From Herpetosiphon giganteus (GTDB lineage Bacteria; Chloroflexota; Chloroflexia; Chloroflexales; Herpetosiphonaceae), in NCBI RefSeq assembly GCF_016907925.1, contig NZ_JAFBCZ010000034.1, forward strand, positions 1-63,400: 63,400 nucleotides of DNA. Direction: 5' to 3'. This document shows positions 35,976 to 44,752 of the stretch, in pieces (positions within the stretch are counted from its first letter, which is position 1; every line of letters starts with the position of its first letter). The notes beneath the pieces were generated by a model. That model had not been told where the DNA came from and made no database searches. It saw nothing but the letters and a program-made list of their open reading frames with translations. A program made the position numbers and the translations under genes.

Positions 35976-38849
35976 ATGCACGATGTTGAGCGAATCCGTC
36001 AGAAAATTATCAACCTCCAAGCCCGCCGCGCCCAAGAGAACGACCAAGATCTGATCGAAGCCCTCGATCAAATGATTGGCCAACATCAACAGCAACTGAG
36101 CCAAATCGCCCAACAAGCTGCCATCGTTGCCGAACCGCCAGCCCCTGCTGCTAGCCAAGGCCAAGTGTATGGTTCCAGCGTTATGACCAACCTTGGGCAT
36201 GTTTGGATCAATCAGGTATTTAATGCGCCACTAAGCACTGGCGAACGCACCGATCAATTAATTCTGCACTATCTGGCCCATATTCAGGGCAACGCCGATC
36301 GCTTGGTGCTTGGCACCGATGTGCAGGATAGCGATCAAGAGCGTATGTCGTTGCAGCGAGTTTTTACCATGCTGCAAGCTGATTTTTATGGGCCAATTGC
36401 TGGCGATGCCTTGTTGCAATCGTTGCTCTTGGGCAGCCCACAGCCGCGTCCGCAACTACAAGATTCAATTCTCAAGGCGCTGAACCAAATTCAACACCAA
36501 AAAGCTGTGATTTTGGGCGTGCCAGGCGGCGGCAAAACTACCGTGGTTTCGTATTTGGCCTCTGCCCAAGCGGCGGCCCTGCTCGACCCTGGCAAAGCTG
36601 AGTTTTTGCATAGCCAAGGTTGGATGCATACCAAACTTGTGCCAGTGCGCGTGCGACTCAAACATGTGCAACCGCCAGCCAACCCAGAGCAACAAACTGC
36701 CGACGCATTTTGGGAAGTTGTGACCGAGCTGCAATTGGCTGGACGCTTCGGCCAGCGTTCGATCAACAGCGATGTTGGCTTTCAGCGCGTCGAGATCGAG
36801 CGCCAACAACGCCTGCAAGATGCGATTGAGGAATTGTTGATCAACGGCAATGGCTTGCTGCTGCTCGATGGCCTCGATGAAGTGCAGCCCGAACATCTGG
36901 CCGCAGTCAAGCGCTGCATCGAACATGCTCAGCGTATGTTTCACAAAAGTCGGATTATCGTTACCTGTCGGGTTTTTGATTATGAGCATCCGCTGCCGCC
37001 GCCGTTTCCCTCGCGCCAGCTCTACGATTGGCCAACAATTCAATTGATGCCGTTTGATCTGACGGCGCAGCACGTCTATATCACCAATTACTATAGCGAA
37101 TTGGGCCGCTTGCATGCCTCGCATGCCGATATTGTGAGCATTCGCAAAAAACACGCCAAACTGCACGCCGAGCTGATGAAATCGGGAATGTTGCATGAAC
37201 TAACGCGCACACCGCTGCTGCTGGCGCTGACCGTGCATGTCAATATGGTGCATACCGATTTGCCTGAGAGCGAAGGCAAATTATTGCACATTTGTATCGA
37301 CGAATTGCTCAAACGCCGCGCGCCCGAAGCAATCGCAGTTTCGCTCGAAGATCTGTACGATTTGGTGGCCTTGTTGGGCTATTATGCCCACAGCCAAGAG
37401 GAAATTCAGGGCAAAGCGTTGCTCAGTTTGCAGCAAATTAACACCGTCGTGCAGCGCTATTACAGCGATCGCTACCCGCATCCTAATCAAATTCATATGC
37501 TCTCGCAGGCAGTAGGCAATGCAACCTTGCGGCTGATCAATAGCAATGGCTTGTTGCAAGAAGCCAGCAACAATCAACAAGATAATCCGCATTATGATTT
37601 TGCTCATCGCTTGTTTCAGCAATTTTTGGCTGGGATGTATTTACTCAATCAAGAGCGCCACGATGAATGTATTGAACGCTCTGGCAGCGAGCATTGGCGG
37701 GTTTGCTTGCATTACATGGCCAATTTTGCGCCCTACATTCAAAAGCAAAGCTTCATTTTTGGGGTCATTCAAGATTTGCTTGGTGGCATGCCCGATGAAC
37801 AGGTGCAAGGCTCGCATTTGCTCTTGGCGATTGGCAAGGCCAAAGTCGCAAGCGCAGGGCGGCGCAATCTCTGGCAACAAGCGATTAATCATCTCAAAAA
37901 TATCGGCGGCCTAAGCGGCAGCAGTCGTGGTGTGCGGCGTTGGGCACCACCACGCATTGCCTTTCCAACTCGTATGCGCGCGGCCATGGTGTTGGGCGCA
38001 ATTGGCGACACGCGCTTTATCGGCGAAGATGGAGCCTTGATTGCGCTCACAGAGCGGGTTGTCTGCATTAATCCTGGCAGCGTTGAGATTGAAGATCCCC
38101 ATGCACGGCCCCAAACCTATAGCGTTGAGCGCTTTTGGATGAGCCGCTATTTGCTGACCAACCTTGAATATAGCCAATTTATCGCGGCCCGTGGCTACTT
38201 GGATGATCAATGGTGGCAACACGATGATGCCCGTCACTGGCGACGCGGCGACCCTTCGTGGTTGCATGGGTTGCCGCCATGGGCCGCGCCACGACGCTTG
38301 CCCGATTTATGGCATAACGAACGTTTTAATCACCCAAACCAGCCAATCGTCGGCATCAATTGGTATGAAGCCAATGCCTTTTGTGCTTGGCTAACCCAAC
38401 AACTGCGGCCCCAACTCGATGCGCTTGGCCACAACTTGGTGGTGCGCTTGCCAAGCGAGGCTGAATGGCAACTAGCAGCCAGCCAACAGAGCAACCGCGA
38501 ATATCCATGGGGCGATGAATGGCGCAATGATCATGCCAACACCAGCGAAAGCGATCTTGAGCAACCAACGCCGGTTGGCATGTTTCCCTATGGCACGTGG
38601 AGCGATGGCCCGATGGATTTGGCGGGCAACGTTTGCGAATGGACAAATAGCGTTAATCGCGACCCTGAGCTTGATCCGCAAATAACCCGCAATCGTCGTT
38701 TACAACATCGTGATTTGGTGGTGGCAGTGCGTGGTGGCTCGTGGTTTCATAATCGCTATTTTGCCCGTTGCCGGTCGCGGCTGCATCACCGCCCATTTAG
38801 CCATGGCCCCAACATTGGCGTGCGCTTAATTATTGGCCACGCAGAATAA
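35976..38849 (+). CDS. NACHT NTPase with C-terminal FGE-like (catalytically altered) domain
   Basis: 957 residues. Residues ~1-50 form a helical, Gln-rich segment, followed by a Pro/Ala linker and a short glycine/beta motif (QVYGSSVMTNLGHVWINQ). The NACHT core has Walker A GVPGGGKTT (~181-189) and Walker B LLLLDGLDEV (~294-303), then a helical arm. Residues ~680-957 are a sulfatase-modifying-factor fold (YLLTNLEYSQF, LPSEAEWQLAA, YPWGDEW, LAGNVCEW, VRGGSW). The two catalytic Cys positions of FGE are His (~925) and Ala (~930), so it is probably a sensor or binding domain. It belongs to the STAND NTPases often used in biological conflict. ATG 35976 has GAGGCGG upstream. The partner gene begins nine to twelve bases later. 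Confidence 0.85.
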   Translation: MHDVERIRQKIINLQARRAQENDQDLIEALDQMIGQHQQQLSQIAQQAAIVAEPPAPAASQGQVYGSSVMTNLGHVWINQVFNAPLSTGERTDQLILHYLAHIQGNADRLVLGTDVQDSDQERMSLQRVFTMLQADFYGPIAGDALLQSLLLGSPQPRPQLQDSILKALNQIQHQKAVILGVPGGGKTTVVSYLASAQAAALLDPGKAEFLHSQGWMHTKLVPVRVRLKHVQPPANPEQQTADAFWEVVTELQLAGRFGQRSINSDVGFQRVEIERQQRLQDAIEELLINGNGLLLLDGLDEVQPEHLAAVKRCIEHAQRMFHKSRIIVTCRVFDYEHPLPPPFPSRQLYDWPTIQLMPFDLTAQHVYITNYYSELGRLHASHADIVSIRKKHAKLHAELMKSGMLHELTRTPLLLALTVHVNMVHTDLPESEGKLLHICIDELLKRRAPEAIAVSLEDLYDLVALLGYYAHSQEEIQGKALLSLQQINTVVQRYYSDRYPHPNQIHMLSQAVGNATLRLINSNGLLQEASNNQQDNPHYDFAHRLFQQFLAGMYLLNQERHDECIERSGSEHWRVCLHYMANFAPYIQKQSFIFGVIQDLLGGMPDEQVQGSHLLLAIGKAKVASAGRRNLWQQAINHLKNIGGLSGSSRGVRRWAPPRIAFPTRMRAAMVLGAIGDTRFIGEDGALIALTERVVCINPGSVEIEDPHARPQTYSVERFWMSRYLLTNLEYSQFIAARGYLDDQWWQHDDARHWRRGDPSWLHGLPPWAAPRRLPDLWHNERFNHPNQPIVGINWYEANAFCAWLTQQLRPQLDALGHNLVVRLPSEAEWQLAASQQSNREYPWGDEWRNDHANTSESDLEQPTPVGMFPYGTWSDGPMDLAGNVCEWTNSVNRDPELDPQITRNRRLQHRDLVVAVRGGSWFHNRYFARCRSRLHHRPFSHGPNIGVRLIIGHAE

Positions 38850-38857
38850 GGAGCTTT

Positions 38858-39472
38858 ATGATGCAACTTTCGATGTTAGAGCAAATGAGCACCCAAAGCT
38901 TATACGATTTACGCGAACAGCACCGCAAAAATTTGAATATTTTAGCGCAGCAGGCTGGCCAATGGGGCGCTGGCAGTGTTCCGCCCGAAACTCAAGCCCA
39001 AATTAGCCAAACCCAAGCCATGCTCGAACAAATTAATCTAGTGCTAGGCCAACGAGGGCATAGCAACCAAAGCGATCCAGCTCGCGGAGCCTCGTTACAA
39101 ACTGTGCTTGAGCATTATCGCCAGCAAGCGCCTGTGCAAAATACAGGCACGGTCAATCTCAATAACAGTTCGGTTTACGGCGTGGTAACCGGAGTTAATA
39201 CAGGCACGATTACGGTCAATCAGCACACAGGCCAAACATCTTCAAGCCTGCAACAAGCAGCTCAGATGATCCAACATTTGTTGCCCATGGCCCGTAGCCA
39301 ACGCAGCCCGTTTCGCCATGCCCTGAGCGATGCAGAATTAACAATCGCTGATGCGCTGAGTGCGCAACGCAATGGCAACGATCCCCAGCCATTAATTCAA
39401 CAGGCTCGCGCTGATTTACAAGCGTTTGGCGAATATCCAGAGATTCAGCAAGTATTGGGGTTGTTGCGGTAG
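38858..39472 (+). CDS. Partner of the NACHT protein: helical protein with shared linker motif
   Basis: 204 residues, not a known enzyme. An N-terminal helical hairpin (YDLREQHRKNLNILAQQAGQ, then VPPETQAQI and LEQINLVLGQRG) has the 'R-NL--L--QA---G...PP' look of adaptor domains in bacterial NTPase conflict proteins. The middle (~95-130) is a glycine/Asn beta-strand motif, NSSVYGVVTGVNTGTITVNQ. It resembles the linker of the NACHT protein (VYG--V---N-G---VNQ). The C-terminal ~75 residues are helical. AAGGAG overlaps the end of the NACHT gene, so the pair is surely co-translated. The first or second of two adjacent ATGs (38858 or 38861) is the start. Confidence 0.72.
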   Translation: MMQLSMLEQMSTQSLYDLREQHRKNLNILAQQAGQWGAGSVPPETQAQISQTQAMLEQINLVLGQRGHSNQSDPARGASLQTVLEHYRQQAPVQNTGTVNLNNSSVYGVVTGVNTGTITVNQHTGQTSSSLQQAAQMIQHLLPMARSQRSPFRHALSDAELTIADALSAQRNGNDPQPLIQQARADLQAFGEYPEIQQVLGLLR

Positions 39473-39935
39473 GAGTTGAAGGTCGAGATTCAGGGGCTAG
39501 GGGTCAGGAGCTTAACGCAGCGGCGCAGAGCTACGAAAGGATGAAGGATGAGGGATGAAGGATGAAATCAAAAGGCAGAAGGCAAAAGCTGTTTTAACCA
39601 CGAAGAGCACGAAGAAATAGGATTATGGGCTGTTGGCTTTTGGCTAGCGGAACATGATTCGGGCAATTCGTGGCATTCGTGGCGAAGAATGTTCATGACT
39701 TTTGGCTAGCGGAACAAATAATCACAACAATCTGTGCCAATCTGTGGCGAAAAATCGCTATCCGTGGAATTCGTGGAGTAATTTAACGCAGAGGCGCAGA
39801 TTACAGAGGGCTAGGGGCCAAGGATCAGATACATAACTGATGCCCACCCCCTAGCCAAAAACCTTACTATCTCAGCATCTCTGCGTTAAACTGTACCTTG
39901 GCAGTTCCCGATCCCCAACAACCGATCCCCAATTA
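39473..39935. repeat. Intergenic word mosaic
   Basis: No gene. Words seen: TTAACGCAGCGGCGCAGAG, AAGGATGAGGGATGAAGGAT, CCACGAAGAGCACGAAG, TTCGGGCAATTCGTGGC, ATCTGTGCCAATCTGTGGCG and CAGGGGCTAGGGGTCAGG. It is the only feature between the convergent NACHT unit and Nif3-like gene; no good terminator was found. Confidence 0.65.
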
Positions 39936-40652
39936 CTACTGACCCCGATCTTCGAAGATGGCGGTGCGCACACCAGCCCAGCGTTCGCGGATCATGCCTG
40001 CGAGGGTGCGCAAACCCCAGTGTTCAGCGCGTTTAATGCCTGTACTAAATGCGGCGATGTTATTAGCGCGGCAGCTCGCTTGGGACGATTCGCGCAAAAT
40101 TGGCGTGAGAAAGGCTTGAGCACCGCGATTGGCGGCCTCTTGCACGAGCGTTGGGGTAATTTGATTAACAATCGCTACCTTACGGATCGACTGCACGTTA
40201 TTTTCCCAGACCTCATCAACCCCGCCATACATATCCATCACCAAGCGTCGCCATTCGGCAGGCGTTACTGGCTTGGGCAAATCGCCGACCATGCCTAAGG
40301 GACGGCCACTTTTATCGGCCATGGGCGAGCGCCCGCGCAAACCCAAGACCTCGGCCAAACGTGGCACAAAGCCAATCGTCAAGCGTTCGTCAAAGGGTGC
40401 GCCTGCATATAACACCCCACGAGTTGGTGGCACCGTATCACGATCGAGGTGTTGCGGGCGATGCAAAAAGATCGCATCAAGATCCTCATGTTCGAGCCAC
40501 GATGGCAAGGTTGGCCATGGATCGAGCGCAAAGCCCATGCGGCGAATTGGCCGCACCGACGATATATAGATCGTACCCCGTTCTTCACTTGGAAAGTACT
40601 CGGTCTCTAGAATGGTTTGCAAGAAGGTAGAAAGTTCAGCGAGGTTTGGCAT
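39936..40652 (-). CDS. Nif3-like (DUF34) family protein, tentative
   Basis: 238 residues, soluble. The overall course resembles Nif3/YbgI-like dinuclear-metal proteins: an early LDAIFLHRPQHLD strand with candidate metal ligands, GVLYAGAPFDERLTIGF, AEVLGLRGRS, and a late EAANRGAQAFLT...EHWGLRTLAGMI region. The family's usual HHP motif is not plainly present, so the call is tentative. ATG at 40652 follows TTGGAG at nine bases. It lies downstream of the NYN/trpF/Trm112 operon, but a terminator (40679-40697) separates them. Confidence 0.45.
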   Translation of the reverse strand: MPNLAELSTFLQTILETEYFPSEERGTIYISSVRPIRRMGFALDPWPTLPSWLEHEDLDAIFLHRPQHLDRDTVPPTRGVLYAGAPFDERLTIGFVPRLAEVLGLRGRSPMADKSGRPLGMVGDLPKPVTPAEWRRLVMDMYGGVDEVWENNVQSIRKVAIVNQITPTLVQEAANRGAQAFLTPILRESSQASCRANNIAAFSTGIKRAEHWGLRTLAGMIRERWAGVRTAIFEDRGQ

Positions 40653-40678
40653 GATGCAGACTCCAAGTAACAACAAAA

Positions 40679-40697
40679 GGAAGCCCGGAGGGCTTCC
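40679..40697 (-). terminator. Terminator of the NYN/trpF/Trm112-like operon
   Basis: GGAAGCCC (40679-40686) pairs with GGGCTTCC (40690-40697) around a three-base loop. On the minus strand it is followed by TTTTGTTG. Confidence 0.8.
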
Positions 40698-40726
40698 CTT
40701 CCGTAATAGGGTTCCACGCTGGAAAA

Positions 40727-41086
40727 TTAGGCCCGAATCAGGCTGGTATCTTTGTGCTTTTCGCCTTCATCGATCAACATAATTGGAATCCCATCTTCAA
40801 TTGGGTAGCGGTAGCCATTCCGTGGATTGAGCAACCATTCTTTGCCATTGGCATCGCTGTACAATTCAACTGGCTTTTTATCGACAGGGCAAGCCAAAAT
40901 TTCCAGCAACTCTGGGCTAATTGAACGTTTGGTGTTGCCTGCGCTGACGGCAGTGGTGTTTGAAGCCAAATTGCTGACCGGAGCCAACTCAAATGCTTGA
41001 TCAGCCTTATATTGTTTATAAACCCGATAAACCAAGGCCCCTGCACCAGCGATGATACCGAAGCGCAACAATTTACCAAATTTCAT
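40727..41086 (-). CDS. Trm112-like protein with membrane anchor
   Basis: 119 residues. The N-terminus (~1-22, LLRFGIIAGAGALVYRVY) is a likely membrane helix, which typical Trm112/YcaR proteins lack. The C-terminal half has the fold signature LLEILACPVDKKPVEL and YRYPIEDGIPIMLIDEGE. Of the usual zinc cysteines only one remains (CPVD in place of CPxC). Trm112 proteins activate partner methyltransferases; here the partner is not evident. The start overlaps the trpF stop by four bases. Confidence 0.8.
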   Translation of the reverse strand: MKFGKLLRFGIIAGAGALVYRVYKQYKADQAFELAPVSNLASNTTAVSAGNTKRSISPELLEILACPVDKKPVELYSDANGKEWLLNPRNGYRYPIEDGIPIMLIDEGEKHKDTSLIRA

Positions 41087-41754
41087 GCATTCCTCCTAGC
41101 AACACGCAGCGCATTCAAGGCTTGCTGCGCGGTTTTCACAAATTGAATTATTTTGTTGAGATCTTTGTTTCCAGCGGTTTCGATGCCGCTGCTTACATCA
41201 ACGCCCCATGGTTCAACTGCTTGAATTGCTTGGGCGACGTTGGTTGGTTCAAGCCCACCAGCGAGCAATAATGGCGTTGTTTGCGCTAATCGCCGCGCTG
41301 CTTCCCAATCGGCTAATACACCAGCCCCACCGTATGAGCCTGGCACATGGGCATCGACCACCAAGCGAATTCGCTGCTGGTCTTGGGCTATATCATACCA
41401 TGCTTGCTCGCTGTTTTGATTGCTTAAACGCACAGCTTTCAGCAATGGCAGCTCAATGTGCTCGCTGATGGCAATTGGTTCATCGCCGCTCAGCTGCACC
41501 ACATCGAGGCCAACTGCTTGAGCAATTGCTTGAATCTCACTTGCAGACGCATTAGCAAATACGCCGACCAACCGACAATCAGTTTCGGTCGCGCGCACTG
41601 CTTGGGCAATTTCCTGCGCTAAACTCACCTCAATCTGGCGTTTGCTGGGCGCGAAGATCATGCCAATCAGGTCTGCGCCTGCCGAAGCCGCTGTAACAGC
41701 GGCCTCGACACTACGCACACCACAGATTTTAATCGCCTGCTGCGGCCAACTCAC
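41083..41754 (-). CDS. trpF: Phosphoribosylanthranilate isomerase
   Basis: 223 residues, a single TIM barrel, cytoplasmic. It converts N-(5'-phosphoribosyl)anthranilate to CdRP in tryptophan synthesis. Motifs: KICGVRS (catalytic Cys), DLIGMIFAPSKR, LVGVFANAS, VVQLSGDEP, VVDAHVPGSYGG (catalytic Asp), LLLAGGLEP and GVDVSSGIE. It is separated from other trp genes and lies in an operon with an RNA-binding NYN protein (four-base overlap upstream) and a Trm112-like protein (four-base overlap downstream). Confidence 0.95.
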   Translation of the reverse strand: MSWPQQAIKICGVRSVEAAVTAASAGADLIGMIFAPSKRQIEVSLAQEIAQAVRATETDCRLVGVFANASASEIQAIAQAVGLDVVQLSGDEPIAISEHIELPLLKAVRLSNQNSEQAWYDIAQDQQRIRLVVDAHVPGSYGGAGVLADWEAARRLAQTTPLLLAGGLEPTNVAQAIQAVEPWGVDVSSGIETAGNKDLNKIIQFVKTAQQALNALRVARRNA

Positions 41755-44066
41755 GCTTGTTCTCCGCTTTCGCTGGGCGTGACTTTTTTGCGGCGGCGCG
41801 GCTTGGCTGGCTCAGCAGGAGCTGGTGCTTCGGCGACTGGCTCAGCTTTTTTGCGGCGGGTGGTTTTCTTGGGTTTTTCTTCGACAACTTCTGCTGGCTC
41901 AGCAGCTTTGCGCTTGCCACCACGCTTCTTGGGCTTTTCAGCCACTGGTTCGGCCACAGCTTCAACTACTGGCTCAGCCACAATTTCGGCCACAGGCTCG
42001 CTGATGACTTCGCCAACCGGCTCGGTTACAGCTTCAACCACTGGCTCGGCAACTGGCTCAGCCTGATTATTGGCAGCAATCGCTTCGGCCACACTCAGTG
42101 GCACAATCGATTTGCGGCGGCGGCTTGGCTTGCGTGGCTTGATTGCTGGATTGGTTGCAGCGCCCACCGGAGCTTCATAATCGATTGGCTCAGCAAACGA
42201 ATAATCTGCATCGTTATCAGGCAATGGCTGCTCTTCAAAGCTTTCGGGCAAGGCCACTTCATCGATTGGCGCAGTGTAATCGTCGTCAATCGCAATCGCC
42301 TGACCACCAATCATCGCAGGTAACAAGCGTGGCTCTTCGTCAACCAAATCGGGCAAGTTTGGGCCATCATCGAAGGCAGTATGTTCGCTTGGCTCAAAGT
42401 TCGAGCCAGCAGCATCATGCTGTTCTGGATTGAGCACAAGCCGATAGTGGGCTTTGGCACCGCGGTTTGAGCGTTGCACTTTGCCTTCATTAATCGCCTG
42501 CTTGATCAATTCCTTCAAGGCATTATTGGTCAATTCAAGTTCTGCGGTATTGCGCATTTCGCGCAAATCGTTAAAGATGTCGGCAAACGGCACAGGCTCG
42601 CTGTAAACACCCATCACTTGGTAGAACAATTGCCATTCGCGCTCGCCAAAGCTAAAGCCTTCGGGTAACGCGGGAACCAAGACCGTTTCGCTCAATTCAT
42701 CAGGCACAATATCGGCGGTTGGTTGCTCGCTGCGGCTGCTGCCACGGCGGCGACGGCGGCGGCCATTACGATCGCCACGATCGCTGCTTGCAGCTGCATC
42801 TTCGCCTTCGCTCAATTCCATTGGCTCGTCGGCAATGCCAATCGTTTCGATTGTAATTGGCGCAATTGCTTCTGCTTGCAATTCAAGCTCTTGTTCAAGC
42901 TCGCGTTCTGCTTCAACCGACGGCAGATCTTCGGCAAATTGTGAAAGCTTGTAGGGATCTTCATCGGGCAAGAACACTTCGTTGACCGTGCCACTGGTGA
43001 AGATTTGAATCTTGCCGAGGCGTTCAGCTTCGCGCACAAAATCGGTAAACTTGGTAAATGGTTTGCCCTGAACGTCGCGATAGCGGCTTTCCTTGAAGTT
43101 GGGCATCAACTCTTTCATCAAGACTTTGAGCGAGCCAAACGAGGTGACATAGCCGCGTTTGCGGGCTAAGTGCAAGGCCTCGACCAACTTATCGTAGATC
43201 GCTGCATCGGGGTTGCTTGGGGTAGTGGCCACGACTGGCGTAATGCTTGGCGCTGGCCGCACAACAATTTCGGCTGGCTTTTCAACTGGCTTTTCAGTGC
43301 GTGGCTCTGATTTTTCAGCCCGCGAATCAAGCCGCTCGAAATGTGGCTCGGCATGCTTTTCTGGGCGTTCGCTGCGATCGCGGCGGCGTTCATCGCGGCC
43401 ATTGCGTTCGCCACGTTCGCTGCTGCGGTCGTTGCGCTCATTGCGTTCGCTGCTGCGTTCTGGGCGTTCTGCTCGGTCGTTGCGCTCAACCCGTTCTGGG
43501 CGCTCAACGCGCTCGAAGGTTTTTTCGCTGCGATCATGGCGTTCGTTGCGGCGGCCACCCATTGGGCGAATATCGACAATTTGTTCGTAGAACAAAAATT
43601 CATCGGCGCTTTGGGCAAGGTGGCTCGAAGCAGCGCCGCCAATGCCAACGATAATCACATCTTTGCCTTCTTGGCGCACACAGTTGACCAAAGCGATAAA
43701 ATCGCGGTCGCCGGTGATAAAGATATAGGCTCCGATGTTGGTGCGAGTGTAGAGCGTGCGCATGGCATCGATACACATGTGCATATCAACACTATTTTTG
43801 ATTGGACGGCCCATACGGCCTTCGTCCTTATCGTAATAGTAGGTTGGCACATACATCGGCTCAATATTATTGGCAAATAAGGCGCTAGTAATGCGTGGGT
43901 AACGATACCAATCGGCGTAAGCGCGGGCTACAACAACACGGCCATAGTCTTCGCAGCGTTCCATCAAGGCTTCGAAATTGGGGGTAGCGTCGAACTTCTC
44001 TCGAACTGAAACATAAATGTTCTCGAAGTCGATAAAAACCGCAACATCCTGCTTGGGTTTGTTCAT
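41751..44066 (-). CDS. NYN ribonuclease-like protein with LOTUS/OST-HTH domains
   Basis: 771 residues. The N-terminal NYN/PIN-like domain (~1-165) carries the acidic residues of a metal nuclease: VAVFIDFENIYVS, KNSVDMHMCIDAM, FITGDRDFIALV. A highly charged Arg/Glu/Asn stretch follows (~170-250). A LOTUS/OST-HTH-like domain (~290-370, LVEALHLARKRGYVTSFGSL) and a second similar domain (~470-555) follow. The tail (~620-771) is low-complexity Glu-Pro-Val-Ala repeats with Lys/Arg blocks, probably RNA-binding. It likely cleaves or silences RNA. First gene of an operon with trpF and the Trm112-like gene. Confidence 0.85.
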   Translation of the reverse strand: MNKPKQDVAVFIDFENIYVSVREKFDATPNFEALMERCEDYGRVVVARAYADWYRYPRITSALFANNIEPMYVPTYYYDKDEGRMGRPIKNSVDMHMCIDAMRTLYTRTNIGAYIFITGDRDFIALVNCVRQEGKDVIIVGIGGAASSHLAQSADEFLFYEQIVDIRPMGGRRNERHDRSEKTFERVERPERVERNDRAERPERSSERNERNDRSSERGERNGRDERRRDRSERPEKHAEPHFERLDSRAEKSEPRTEKPVEKPAEIVVRPAPSITPVVATTPSNPDAAIYDKLVEALHLARKRGYVTSFGSLKVLMKELMPNFKESRYRDVQGKPFTKFTDFVREAERLGKIQIFTSGTVNEVFLPDEDPYKLSQFAEDLPSVEAERELEQELELQAEAIAPITIETIGIADEPMELSEGEDAAASSDRGDRNGRRRRRRGSSRSEQPTADIVPDELSETVLVPALPEGFSFGEREWQLFYQVMGVYSEPVPFADIFNDLREMRNTAELELTNNALKELIKQAINEGKVQRSNRGAKAHYRLVLNPEQHDAAGSNFEPSEHTAFDDGPNLPDLVDEEPRLLPAMIGGQAIAIDDDYTAPIDEVALPESFEEQPLPDNDADYSFAEPIDYEAPVGAATNPAIKPRKPSRRRKSIVPLSVAEAIAANNQAEPVAEPVVEAVTEPVGEVISEPVAEIVAEPVVEAVAEPVAEKPKKRGGKRKAAEPAEVVEEKPKKTTRRKKAEPVAEAPAPAEPAKPRRRKKVTPSESGEQA

Positions 44067-44408
44067 AGGGATTCCAATGTGCTCCTGGGTAGTTCTTTGT
44101 TTCTTGGCATGCCATTAAATTTCTGGCGAGTGATCGAGTACGGTCACCCATTACCGCTTAAAACTACCAACAATTAGACAAATACAATTTGATATGTGAC
44201 GACATCAAACCAGTTGGAATGATGTATTGCGTGGGCGGCATCGCCTCTCATGGGATACTCAACGCGGCTAGTATACCATATCATCGCTGTCTGTATAGCC
44301 CTGAATTTGTGCACAAGGGTTCAGGGGCTAGGAGTCAGGGTTCAGGGACTAGGCTATTGGCTATAGGATGACAAATCATGATCATAGCAACATATCCGCC
44401 GCTAGTTC
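44067..44408. other. Upstream region of the NYN gene
   Basis: No gene. It holds the likely NYN operon promoter (44270-44278) and a block of TCAGGGGCTAGGAGTCAGGG-type words (44328-44360). Confidence 0.5.
44270..44278 (-). promoter_or_regulatory. Extended -10 promoter of the NYN operon
   Basis: Minus strand TGG-TATACT about 200 bases before the NYN start codon. There is no strong -35. Confidence 0.5.
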
Positions 44409-44589
44409 ATAGCTGTACTGGTACATTGCGTTAACCACCATCTGATTCCCTCACCCCCTAGCCCCCTCTCCCGTCGAACGGGCGAGGGGGAACCACGGAG
44501 TCGGACTCCCCTCGCCCGCGTTCAGTGGGAGCGGGGCTGGGGGTGAGGGCATGTCCTTGGTTGCCAATCGAATGAACCAATACACATAG
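44409..44589. mobile_element. MITE-like inverted-repeat element, copy 1
   Basis: 181 bp. The ends are inverted repeats: left ATAGCTGTACTGGTACATT (44409-44427) and right, read in reverse, CTATGTGTATTGGTTCATT (44571-44589). Inside is the palindromic CCCTCACCCC...CGGGCGAGGGG / CCCCTCGCCCG...GGGGTGAGGG core. No coding capacity. Copies 2 and 3 have the same plan and length. Confidence 0.75.
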
Positions 44590-44670
44590 CCTAAAGCATT
44601 TAGTTTTCATACGACTATTTGGTTAAATCCTAGCTCCTGATAACTGACCTCTGATCCCCCATAGTAACGT

Positions 44671-44699
44671 TTGACGCACATGCAATGGGTAGGTAGAAT
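44671..44699 (+). promoter_or_regulatory. Promoter of the UbiA-family gene cluster
   Basis: TTGACG (44671-44676), 17-base spacer, TAGAAT (44694-44699), 53 bases before the ATG. Confidence 0.75.
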
Positions 44700-44752
44700 G
44701 ATCACTGCTAGGCGAAAGCGATTCGTCAGGCTCAAGGAGTAGAGTAATTTGT

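Noticed and set aside
36465-37196. 243-codon open frame antisense to the NACHT gene
   Set aside because: The plus-strand NACHT motifs are certain and the antisense frame has none.
38040-38849. Sulfatase-maturing formylglycine-generating enzyme
   Set aside because: The catalytic Cys positions are His and Ala and no sulfatase gene is nearby.
44409-44589. Insertion sequence with transposase
   Set aside because: The element is only ~180 bp and has no coding capacity, so it is listed as MITE-like.
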